Shown: positions 1-7,236 of the stretch, piece by piece
How positions within the stretch are numbered: position 1 is the first letter of the stretch
Layout: every line of letters starts with the position of its first letter
Source: Lysinibacillus sp. BPa_S21
GTDB lineage: Bacteria; Bacillota; Bacilli; Bacillales_A; Planococcaceae
Assembly: GCF_023337795.1 (NCBI RefSeq)
Contig: NZ_JALIRS010000001.1
Coordinates: 186,001-250,000 of the forward strand
Direction of reading: 5' to 3'
DNA: 64,000 nucleotides
Position numbers and translations under genes: made by a program
The notes under the pieces: model-generated
The model's input: only the letters and a program-made list of their open reading frames with translations
What the model was told of the DNA's origin: nothing
The model's database searches: none

Positions 1-207
1 TCCCTACTACTATCACTCATCCTTCTAAATTTGATTATAGGTGTAATTGGTCTGAGTGGGATTCTTTCGGTACAGGCAATAGACTGGATTAAATTATCAA
101 TGAATATCACAAATATTCTTGTGGTCGTGTTATTTTCTATACCATTAATAAAACTTATGCGTGTGCGCAATAATTTGAAGAAGGATTTGGATCTTTTTAC
201 AGATTAG
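1..207 (+). CDS. C-terminal fragment of a DUF2812-like membrane protein (cut by window edge)
   Basis: An open frame enters from the left edge and stops at TAG 205-207, giving 68 residues. It contains two hydrophobic stretches (about residues 1-25 and 39-55), then a short basic, charged tail (KLMRVRNNLKKDLDLFTD). The same layout ends the next gene, so this looks like the end of a tandem paralogue. The N-terminal domain is outside the window, so the family call rests on that resemblance and on position. Confidence 0.6.
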   Translation, partial: SLLLSLILLNLIIGVIGLSGILSVQAIDWIKLSMNITNILVVVLFSIPLIKLMRVRNNLKKDLDLFTD

Positions 208-418
208 TTTTGGAGATAGATAAAAAACTGGTTGCTTATTTGCCAAGTTTGATAAAAGATTTCATAAGTATGGGATGAATATTTGCTTCGAAATTATTTT
301 CCGGGAAATCAGAAAAATCAAATAATTCAACGGAGAAATTGCTACATTACTATGAAGGCTCATATTTAACCAGGAGTTCACATCAATTTTATAAGATGTA
401 GATGGGAGGTGGAACTTT

Positions 419-949
419 ATGGAGAAAAGAGTATATCGTTGTTTTCTTGATTATGAGAAGGAAGAAGCATGGGTTAATGATATGGCGGAACAAGGTTGGT
501 ATCTAAAGCGTACAATGGTTGGATACTTTATTTTTGAAAAAGGGGAACCTGGTCAATATATTTATCGCAATGAACTAGTCAAAGGTAAAAAGCAGGACTA
601 CTATGATTTTTTAGAGACGATGAATATTGAGTTTGTTTCAAAATTTGGCGTATGGGCTTATTACCGCAAAAAGAAATCAGAAGGCCCATTTGAATTATTT
701 TCAGATAATCCTTCGAAAATAAAATATTTAACATCAATAAGCCGCCTTTTTATAGCCGCAATATTGTTAAATCTTTTATTTGGGTTTATCAATCTTTATA
801 TGGGGCTTGGAGAATCAACAGAAAGATTCTTAAACATAGGAGTATCAATCTTAAATTTTGTAGTCGTAATAATTGTGTGTATGCAAATTTTGAAGGTTGC
901 AAGGCGTAAAAAAGGACTACAACGGGAATTACATATATTTGAAGCGTAG
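419..949 (+). CDS. DUF2812 domain-containing membrane protein
   Basis: A 176-residue protein of unknown function. The soluble N-terminal part (about residues 1-90) has the DUF2812 pattern: YRCFLDYEKEEAWVNDMAEQ near the start, then W-YL. Two membrane segments follow (about 108-130 and 138-158) and a basic tail. The ATG follows a GGGAGGTGG ribosome binding site. The gene ends 11 bp before an ABC ATPase gene, so the two are probably co-transcribed. In Firmicutes DUF2812 genes often sit beside a PadR regulator, which would lie outside the window. Family recognition is fairly confident; the role is unknown. Confidence 0.75.
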   Translation: MEKRVYRCFLDYEKEEAWVNDMAEQGWYLKRTMVGYFIFEKGEPGQYIYRNELVKGKKQDYYDFLETMNIEFVSKFGVWAYYRKKKSEGPFELFSDNPSKIKYLTSISRLFIAAILLNLLFGFINLYMGLGESTERFLNIGVSILNFVVVIIVCMQILKVARRKKGLQRELHIFEA

Positions 950-960
950 GAGGGCAAAAG

Positions 961-1866
961 ATGACATTACAATTAGAGAGTGTTACGAAGAAATACAAAG
1001 ATTTCACAGCGGTCGACAACTTAAATTTCACCATTGAAAAAGGGGAGATTTTTGGGCTGATTGGGCAAAACGGAGCTGGTAAAACAACAACGTTCCGTAT
1101 GATTTTAGATTTACAAGAGACAACGGCTGGCACGATTACATGGGATGGCAAACCCGTTAATGCCATCAACCGTGATGTTCTTGGCTATTTACCAGAAGAA
1201 CGAGGCATTTTTCCGACGATGAAGGTAGAGGATCAGCTTTACTTCTTTGGCGAGTTACGTGGCATGAAGAAGTCGCAGTTAAAGAAGGAGATTGACTATT
1301 GGATTAGCCGATTTGAGCTTGAAGATAGACGGAAAGATAAGGCTGAAACGTTGTCAAAAGGGAATCAGCAAAAAGTTCAACTGATTGCTAGCTTTATTCA
1401 TAAACCGCAGTTTTTAATACTAGACGAACCATTCAGTGGACTTGATCCTGTAAATAAGGATTTACTGAAAGATGCAATATTACATTTAAAAGAACAGGGC
1501 ACAACGATTTTGTTCTCAAGTCACCAAATGGATAATGTAGAGGAGTTATGCGATCATCTTTGTCTATTAAAACGAGGAGTTTCACTATTTTCAGGTAGTC
1601 TACTAGATTTAAAGAAACAATACGGAAAAACAAGATTGGCAGTACGTTCTGAGTGGTCGACAACTCAATTGTTGGCACTTGAAGGAGTTAAAGATGTTCG
1701 GGTGGAGAAAGAGCAAACCGTGCTCACTCTGGAGGATGAAAGCTATGCACAAAGCATTTTCGAGAAGCTGTCCAATGGTAAATATATAGAAAAATTCAGC
1801 TTAGATTATTTATCGTTAGATGAAATCTTTAAAGATAAGGTAGGTGGCAACGTTGTCGAAGTTTAA
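961..1866 (+). CDS. ABC transporter ATP-binding protein (YhaQ/NatA-like exporter subunit)
   Basis: A 301-residue ATPase of the ABC-2 exporter class. Walker A GQNGAGKTT is at residues 35-43, the signature LSKGNQQK near 132, Walker B FLILDEP near 155, and a switch histidine in SSHQMD. About 90 residues follow the nucleotide-binding domain, as in the YhaQ type. It overlaps the start of the permease gene, so the pair forms one exporter. The substrate cannot be read from sequence; relatives of YhaQP/NatAB are linked to Na+ or drug efflux. The preceding DUF2812 gene is likely in the same transcript. Confidence 0.88.
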   Translation: MTLQLESVTKKYKDFTAVDNLNFTIEKGEIFGLIGQNGAGKTTTFRMILDLQETTAGTITWDGKPVNAINRDVLGYLPEERGIFPTMKVEDQLYFFGELRGMKKSQLKKEIDYWISRFELEDRRKDKAETLSKGNQQKVQLIASFIHKPQFLILDEPFSGLDPVNKDLLKDAILHLKEQGTTILFSSHQMDNVEELCDHLCLLKRGVSLFSGSLLDLKKQYGKTRLAVRSEWSTTQLLALEGVKDVRVEKEQTVLTLEDESYAQSIFEKLSNGKYIEKFSLDYLSLDEIFKDKVGGNVVEV

Positions 1867-3094
1867 TTTATTAATGAAGCAGCTTTATAAATCAAAAATC
1901 AAATCAAAATCCTTTGTTGTAATGACAGTCATTTATATACTTGGGATGTCCGTTGCAGTTTTCTGGTCAGATATTAAAGAGCTTTTTACAGGTGATGATC
2001 ATGCGCAACAAATTGCAATTGTCAACGAAACAACAGCTGATTTAAGCGGTCTCTTTGTATCGAATGGTGATATGGAATTTATACAAAATGAATCGAATAT
2101 ATCAGAGCTAGAGAAAAAGGTCAAAGACGAAAAATTAGATGCGATTGTTAAAATAACAGATGAAAAGGGTCAGCTACATGCTGAAATTGCCACTTTCACT
2201 CCGTTGAAATTAAATGATCAAGGTGCGATCAATTCGATCCTGCAACTTGCAGGCCAAAACTATGCTGTACAACAGTTATCATTAACGCCTGACCAAGCAG
2301 CTCAAATTATGGATGCGAAAACGATTATCACGGATAAAAACTTAAATACAGAATCTTCTGGTGGTAAAAGCGCAGAGGAAAAACAATCAGGACTATTTGT
2401 CTCTTATGCAGTGGGTATTTTAATTTATTTCTTTATTTCTACATTCCTATCTATGATTACAACGGAAATTGCTACTGAAAAAGGTTCTCGTGCAATGGAA
2501 ATGCTACTAGTAAGTGTTAAACCAGCTACCCATTTTAAAGCAAAAATTGCTGGTGTACTATTACTGGCATTAACACAGATGGGTATTATTACAGTAGTCT
2601 TCCTAATCTATGCGAAATTTGTGAAGAATGGTTTCATTTGGGATATAGCAGCAAGCGTTGTTAAAGAATTATCAATAGGTTACGTGATATATGCCATTCT
2701 ATTCCTACTGTTAACAATTATTCTTTATTTAATTGTCGGAGCATTATTCGGTTCTTTAGTGTCTAAAGTGGAAGAAGCGGGTCAAGTATTAATGCCAGCC
2801 ATGATGATTACATTAATAGGTTTCTATGTTATGATTTCAGGAATGGGTAACCCAGATACAATGATTATTAAGGTATTCTCTTATATTCCATTTACCTCTG
2901 GAATGATCATGCCGATGCGTATTGGGGCTACTGATATAGGCGTAACGGTACCACTTTTATCGTTAGGCGTTTTAATCGCTACAATTATTGTGGCATATCT
3001 ATTCAGCATATCATTCTATAAACGCAGCGTTTTAACTTATAGTTCTGGTGGCGTTATTCAAAAAATTAAGACAGTACTAAAAGTGACAACATGA
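1853..3094 (+). CDS. ABC-2 type transporter permease (YhaP/NatB-like)
   Basis: A membrane subunit of about 413 residues. It has one N-terminal membrane helix, a large extracytoplasmic domain (about residues 45-180) and about five C-terminal helices, the usual ABC-2 exporter layout. The motif EIATEKGSRAMEMLLVS before the helices is typical of NatB/YhaP. Start choice: TTG at 1853 has AGGTGG five bases upstream, while the GTG at 1844 has poorer spacing. Either start lies inside the ATPase gene (14 or 23 bp overlap), implying translational coupling. A strong terminator follows directly. Confidence 0.85.
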   Translation: MSKFNLLMKQLYKSKIKSKSFVVMTVIYILGMSVAVFWSDIKELFTGDDHAQQIAIVNETTADLSGLFVSNGDMEFIQNESNISELEKKVKDEKLDAIVKITDEKGQLHAEIATFTPLKLNDQGAINSILQLAGQNYAVQQLSLTPDQAAQIMDAKTIITDKNLNTESSGGKSAEEKQSGLFVSYAVGILIYFFISTFLSMITTEIATEKGSRAMEMLLVSVKPATHFKAKIAGVLLLALTQMGIITVVFLIYAKFVKNGFIWDIAASVVKELSIGYVIYAILFLLLTIILYLIVGALFGSLVSKVEEAGQVLMPAMMITLIGFYVMISGMGNPDTMIIKVFSYIPFTSGMIMPMRIGATDIGVTVPLLSLGVLIATIIVAYLFSISFYKRSVLTYSSGGVIQKIKTVLKVTT

Positions 3095-3103
3095 TAGAGG
3101 AAA

Positions 3104-3131
3104 AGCAGCTACATTGAGTAGCTGCTTTTTT
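3104..3131 (+). terminator. Intrinsic terminator after the ABC-2 exporter genes
   Basis: An 8-bp perfect stem GCAGCTAC/GTAGCTGC with a 5-nt loop is followed by six T. It lies 10 bp after the permease stop. Confidence 0.9.
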
Positions 3132-3355
3132 GGTTGTGATATACCAATTATAGAAAAGGGTGTAAAGTATTTCGTGGATTCAGTCGAATTTCCTAATGAA
3201 ACAAGCTATAATTTAACATAGAGAGTGAAGTTTGGCTCGTCAAGCAAGGATTGAGACTTGATTAAAGAAATCACCGATCAACGTCATGCCAGGTTGGAGA
3301 ATCACGTAGGTTTTCTTATAATTAGTGACTCTTCTTTTGCAAGGCTTGACTAAAA

Positions 3356-3381
3356 TGAAACTTTTTCAGCTTGGAATCGTA
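3356..3381 (+). promoter_or_regulatory. Sigma-W-type (ECF) promoter upstream of the TelA-family gene
   Basis: TGAAAC at 3356-3361 and CGTA at 3378-3381 are separated by exactly 16 bases. This is the consensus I know for Bacillus sigma-W promoters (TGAAAC-N16-CGTA). It lies 38 bp before the start codon. B. subtilis TelA-family genes (yaaN, yceH) belong to cell-envelope-stress regulons, which fits. The match is seen in the sequence; activity is inferred. Confidence 0.7.
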
Positions 3382-3418
3382 TGTAATAAAAGAGATAAAT
3401 CGCAGGGGGTAAAACTTT

Positions 3419-4591
3419 ATGTCTGAATTTGATAACGACCTATTAAAATCAAAGGATCCATTCGCATCAGAAAATCCATTACTACAGCCTAATCCATTAT
3501 TACAGGAGCAAGAGCAAAAGCAAAAACCAGTACTTGTTTCAGAGCAAGAGCTATCACAAATTGCTCAAAATCAACTTGCATTAAAGCAAGATCCTGAGGT
3601 CCATGCGTTAGCACAAAAAATTGATGTAAAAGATCAAATTGCCATGCTGGAACTTGGAAAAGAAACAGCGAATGGTATTTCTACTTTTTCAGATAAAATG
3701 CTAGCAACAATGAAAACAAGTAAGCTTGAGGAATCAAGTGTATTATTAAATAATTTAAATAGAATTATGGATAAATTTGATCCTCAAGATTTCGCAGAGG
3801 ACAAAAAAGGTGGCTTTCTTACTAAGCTGTTCAGTAAAGGGAAGGAACAATTAGAAAAGTTTCTATCCAAATATGACAGCATGAATAAGGAAGTAGATGT
3901 CATTTTCCGTGAGGTACAAAAGTACGAAGGTGAAATGAAACGTAATACAGTTGATCTTGAAAACTTATATGATCAAAACTTGAATTACTTCCAAACTTTA
4001 AGTAAGTTTATTGCAGCAATTGAAGTAAAAACAGATGAAGTTCGTTCATCATTACCGGAACTGGAACAAAAAGCACAAACGGGTGATCAGTTAGCGGCAA
4101 TGGAATACGAAACGATGCTACGTGCCGTTGATTTACTAGAACAACGTCGTTATGACTTAGAGATGGCGCAGCAAGTTTCATTCCAGTCAGCCCCACAAAT
4201 TCGATTAATGCAGCAAGGTAATAACCATTTAATTGCTAAAATTAATTCTGCTTTTGTGACGACCGTTCCTATATTCAAACAAGGTCTTATTCACGCGGTA
4301 ACATTAAAGCGCCAAAAGCTAATTTCTGATTCAATGGTTGAATTAGATCGTCGTACGAATGAAATGCTTGTACGAAATGCAGAGAATATTAGCAAAAATA
4401 GTGTTAATATTGCGCGTGCGGCTGGTAGCCCAAGCATTAAAATCGAAACAATTGAAACGACATGGCAAACGATTATGTCTGGTATTCAAGAAACGAAGCA
4501 AATTCAAGCAGAAACTGCTAAAAATCGTGAGGAAGGCCGAAAACGTATTGAACGTCTTCAGCTTGAATACGAGAAACTGAAAAAAATGTAA
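3419..4591 (+). CDS. Toxic anion resistance protein, TelA family (YaaN/YceH-like)
   Basis: A 390-residue soluble, mostly helical protein. It has a polar N-terminal tail with NPLLQPNPLLQ repeats, then the TelA core (about residues 70-385) with long amphipathic helices such as YEGEMKRNTVDLENLYDQN and a basic end. The length is close to that recalled for B. subtilis YaaN (386). The family is associated with tellurite and cell-envelope toxicant resistance; the biochemistry is poorly known. The ATG follows GCAGGGGGT. A sigma-W-type promoter lies upstream, suggesting induction by envelope stress. No XpaC partner is adjacent here, and the gene appears monocistronic. Confidence 0.88.
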   Translation: MSEFDNDLLKSKDPFASENPLLQPNPLLQEQEQKQKPVLVSEQELSQIAQNQLALKQDPEVHALAQKIDVKDQIAMLELGKETANGISTFSDKMLATMKTSKLEESSVLLNNLNRIMDKFDPQDFAEDKKGGFLTKLFSKGKEQLEKFLSKYDSMNKEVDVIFREVQKYEGEMKRNTVDLENLYDQNLNYFQTLSKFIAAIEVKTDEVRSSLPELEQKAQTGDQLAAMEYETMLRAVDLLEQRRYDLEMAQQVSFQSAPQIRLMQQGNNHLIAKINSAFVTTVPIFKQGLIHAVTLKRQKLISDSMVELDRRTNEMLVRNAENISKNSVNIARAAGSPSIKIETIETTWQTIMSGIQETKQIQAETAKNREEGRKRIERLQLEYEKLKKM

Positions 4592-4595
4592 TCGT

Positions 4596-4634
4596 AAAGC
4601 TTCTTGCATCTGTTTTCGCAAGAAGCTTTTTTTT
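4596..4634 (+). terminator. Intrinsic terminator after the TelA-family gene
   Basis: A perfect 11-12 bp stem (AAAGCTTCTTGC with its complement) is followed by a run of T beginning within the second arm. It starts just after the stop codon. Confidence 0.9.
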
Positions 4635-4726
4635 ATTGACAAAAAAGAAATTCAGATGATAATTAAAAATGTTGAACAAAGTATGCCATTACACAAATTA
4701 ATTAGTGATGGAGTGAAGGTAAGTCG

Positions 4727-5260
4727 ATGAACAAAATAAATCAAACTACATTATCGTGTGAAACGTTAAAAGATGGAACACTTGCTATTGATATGACTGA
4801 AATACTTATGCTGTTACCGCAAAGTCGCTATCAAGAATTGACACATATAGAAGGGTTATATAATGCTTTACATAAAAATTTAGATGAAAAGCATCATGTT
4901 TTGGAGCAGGAGCGAAAAAATGTAAAGAAACAAAATGAACAGCTTGTAGATGAAATGCAAAAAATGAAGCTGCAAAATGCGGTCTTGCTAAAAAAGTTAA
5001 CAGAATATAATTGTGTAATAGGAGAGCTGAAGGAGCTTCGCCAACAAAATACAGAGTTATTAATTGAATTAAGTAAACATACTACTTTGTCGAAGGATTC
5101 TCTGTCAGTTCCACTAAAATCGATGATTCGTGATATGCGAGAGCAAGGTGTTGGTATTAAAGAAATTCACATTCGTATTAAACGTCAAATTAATCCTGAC
5201 ATCAGTTATAGCATGGTACGTAACTATATTTCTGAACTTGAATCTGAAAATAGAGTTTAA
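4727..5260 (+). CDS. Hypothetical coiled-coil protein with a C-terminal HTH-like segment
   Basis: A 177-residue protein that I do not recognise. Residues about 50-125 form a heptad-rich coiled coil (LDEKHHVLEQERKNVKKQNEQ onward). The end has a possible helix-turn-helix, GVGIKEIHIRIKRQI followed by SYSMVRNYI, like those in small DNA-binding proteins. It could therefore be a dimeric DNA-binding or scaffolding protein, but this is only a structural reading. The ATG at 4727 follows GAAGGTAA. It stands alone between a terminator and rarD. Confidence 0.6.
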   Translation: MNKINQTTLSCETLKDGTLAIDMTEILMLLPQSRYQELTHIEGLYNALHKNLDEKHHVLEQERKNVKKQNEQLVDEMQKMKLQNAVLLKKLTEYNCVIGELKELRQQNTELLIELSKHTTLSKDSLSVPLKSMIRDMREQGVGIKEIHIRIKRQINPDISYSMVRNYISELESENRV

Positions 5261-5383
5261 TGTCAATTTAATGAAATTTAGCATTTACAGTTTTCGAACA
5301 AAGTCCTATAATTAGTCTATTCTTTAAATGGTAATATTGCGCAAGGTCGTATAGATTCATATGGAGTAGGAGAGTTAGAGGCA

Positions 5384-6289
5384 ATGTCAAATGAGAAAAA
5401 AGGGGTCTTGGCGGCTTTTTTAGCCTATGCTTTGTGGGGTGCATTTCCGCTTTATTGGAAATTACTTGAGCATGTGCCAAGTATGGAAATTTTACTATCG
5501 CGCGTCATTTGGTCCTTTGTCTTTACAGTACTAGCGGTTATAGTATTTGGAATGCGCAAAGAACTTCTGGCAGACTTAAAATATTTGTGGTCACATCAAA
5601 AGCATTTTTGGCAACTTGTTGGGGCTTCATTTGTTATTTCAATGAACTGGTTTTTATATATTTGGGCAGTTACTCATAACCACTTAATAGAAACGAGCTT
5701 AGGCTATTATATTAATCCTTTATTGTCAGTGATTTTTGGGGTTGTGTTCTTTAAAGAAGCACTTAGTCGCGCGCAATGGGCGGCTACCGGAATTGCCTTT
5801 ATTGCTGTCATTATTTTAACGATTAATTATGGTTCAATTCCATGGGTAGCACTGCTTATTGCTTTATCCTTCGCCATTTACGGTGTTCTGAAAAAGAAAA
5901 TTAAGCTTGACGCGACAAGAGGTCTAGTCATTGAAACGTTATTTATTCTACCGTTTGCATTAGGCTATTATGTTTACCTTTTTATGACGAATCAAGCCTC
6001 GTTTTTACATGTTGATGTGAAGACGGACACCCTCATGATTGTAAGTGGGATCGTGACAGCAGTACCGTTAATTTTATTTGCGAAAGGTGCGCAAAATATT
6101 CCGCTTTATTTATTAGGCTTTATTCAATACGTATCGCCAACGATTGTGTTAGTTTTAGGGATCGTGCTTTATAAGGAACCATTTAGTGAAATAGAGCTAT
6201 TGGCATTTAGCATTATTTGGGCAGCCTTACTACTGTTTTCAGGCTCGAAAATCATTGAAACGAGAAGGGCTCAACATAAATCTGCCTAA
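5384..6289 (+). CDS. rarD: EamA-family transporter RarD
   Basis: A 301-residue membrane protein of the drug/metabolite transporter superfamily with ten hydrophobic segments in two EamA repeats. The opening KKGVLAAFLAYALWGAFPLYWK, then SRVIWS and the central NHLIETSLGYYINPL, are typical of RarD. The name comes from E. coli, where it was linked to chloramphenicol sensitivity; the physiological substrate is unsettled. The start follows GGAGTAGGAGAG. The gene is monocistronic and closed by its own terminator. Confidence 0.88.
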   Translation: MSNEKKGVLAAFLAYALWGAFPLYWKLLEHVPSMEILLSRVIWSFVFTVLAVIVFGMRKELLADLKYLWSHQKHFWQLVGASFVISMNWFLYIWAVTHNHLIETSLGYYINPLLSVIFGVVFFKEALSRAQWAATGIAFIAVIILTINYGSIPWVALLIALSFAIYGVLKKKIKLDATRGLVIETLFILPFALGYYVYLFMTNQASFLHVDVKTDTLMIVSGIVTAVPLILFAKGAQNIPLYLLGFIQYVSPTIVLVLGIVLYKEPFSEIELLAFSIIWAALLLFSGSKIIETRRAQHKSA

Positions 6290-6325
6290 AAAAGGGACTT
6301 GTAGGAATTTTCTACAGGTCCTTTT
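6290..6325 (+). terminator. Intrinsic terminator after rarD
   Basis: A stem of about 13 bp, including two G-U pairs (AAAGGGACTTGTAG with CTACAGGTCCTTTT), surrounds a short loop and ends in T. It begins immediately after the stop codon. Confidence 0.8.
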
Positions 6326-6418
6326 CGTATAATCCATAAAAATTAGGCAATTCTATCTTTAACTCACATGTAAAATGTCACAAATGAATTTCGTTTACAA
6401 TGAAAGAGGAGAAACTAT

Positions 6419-6808
6419 ATGGATTTTCACTATACAGTCAAAACAACTAAAACGATTGAAGAAACAATCTCAGCTATAGCAATACATTTAAAAGAACATA
6501 AATTTGGCGTTTTGTGGGAGCTCAACTTGACTGAAACGTTGCATAAAAAGGGCGTAGATAGTTTTAAAATGCCTTATAGAATTCTCGAGGTCTGTAATCC
6601 AGTAGAAGCTGCGAAGGTACTTGGTCATAATGCATTAGTCGGATACTTTCTACCGTGTAAGATAACGGTTTATGAAGATGCTGGGGAAACGAAAATAGGA
6701 CTTCCAAAACCAACTGCTATGATAGGTTTGTTAAATGACCCCGAATTAAAATTAATTGCTGAAAAAATTGAAAAGGTTTTAATTGATGTATTAGAGAAAA
6801 GCAAATGA
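6419..6808 (+). CDS. DUF302 domain-containing protein
   Basis: A 129-residue soluble protein with the DUF302 fold pattern. It opens with FHYTVKTTKTIEETISAIAI, has a central FKMPYRILEVCNP, and then ALVGYFLPCKITVYED before a helical end. The family binds no known ligand for certain and its function is unknown; some members occur in redox or sulfur settings. The ATG follows AAAGAGGAG. No terminator is obvious after it, and the long leader of the MutS2-like gene follows. Confidence 0.82.
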   Translation: MDFHYTVKTTKTIEETISAIAIHLKEHKFGVLWELNLTETLHKKGVDSFKMPYRILEVCNPVEAAKVLGHNALVGYFLPCKITVYEDAGETKIGLPKPTAMIGLLNDPELKLIAEKIEKVLIDVLEKSK

Positions 6809-6910
6809 TGAATAGTAAGCAACTTTACTTTTCTGCCAGCATATAGTAATATTATGACAATCAATTAGATAGCAATGATGAAAATTATAAAGTAATGAGA
6901 GGTGCTTTTG

Positions 6911-6934
6911 ATGAGTGCGGTAGGTTCTAAATAG
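6911..6934 (+). CDS. Possible 7-codon leader peptide (MSAVGSK)
   Basis: ATG at 6911, preceded by GAGAGGTG with 7-nt spacing, reads seven codons to TAG 6932-6934. A strong ribosome binding site on such a short frame, directly before the hairpin series of the leader, suggests a regulatory upstream ORF on which a ribosome could stall. No expression evidence is available from sequence alone. Confidence 0.45.
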   Translation: MSAVGSK

Positions 6935-7071
6935 GAACAACTTAATGAAATAAATTGAATGACGACGGGGGATTTACGTCATAAAGTGACCCCTTATTTA
7001 GTCGTGGATTTATTTCAATACCTATGAAGATACCTACAATACTTTATAAAGCGTGTAATGCTCTGAATGTA

Positions 7072-7094
7072 CTTCATTTTGATGAGGTTTTTTT
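7072..7094 (+). terminator. Leader terminator 1 (weak)
   Basis: A 6-bp stem CTTCAT/ATGAGG (one G-U pair) with a 4-nt loop is followed by seven T. CTTCAT can alternatively pair with ATGAAG at 7024-7029, which would disrupt the terminator. Confidence 0.55.
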
Positions 7095-7125
7095 CGTGAT
7101 GTTTTTACACTTGCCTTGTAATGTA

Positions 7126-7154
7126 AAAGCTGTGGGTTCTCCCGCAGCTTTTTT
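7126..7154 (+). terminator. Leader terminator 2 (strong)
   Basis: An 11-bp stem AAAGCTGTGGG/CCCGCAGCTTT with a TTCT loop is followed by a T run. It lies 83 bp before the MutS2-like start codon and after no complete gene of normal size, so it is best read as an attenuator. Confidence 0.75.
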
Positions 7155-7236
7155 AATTGAATAGAACATCGTTGATATCTAATGAGTAGGTATCTTCATG
7201 AATGATTATGGAAAATCATCGTGAGGAGAATTTAAA

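Larger units (their letters stand above)
6895..7236 (+). promoter_or_regulatory. Attenuator-like leader of the MutS2-like gene
   Basis: A 340-nt non-coding leader full of pairing. After a 7-codon ORF (6911-6934) a long hairpin forms: TGAAATAAAT 6946-6955 with ATTTATTTCA 7008-7017, ACGAC 6962-6966 with GTCGT 7001-7005, and GGGG with CCCC inside. ATGAAG at 7024 can pair with CTTCAT at 7072 (part of terminator 1), or, as a 14-base block 7024-7037, perfectly with 7186-7199. Two intrinsic terminators (7072-7094 and 7126-7154) precede the gene. This is the architecture of translation-controlled attenuators; which signal it reads is unknown. Confidence 0.65.

Noticed and set aside
4343..4642. 99-codon minus-strand ORF over the end of the TelA-family gene
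   Set aside because: Runs antisense through a well-supported gene and its terminator; product is low-complexity Phe/Leu-rich.
6670..6864. 64-codon minus-strand ORF overlapping the DUF302 gene end
   Set aside because: Antisense frame with no ribosome binding site.
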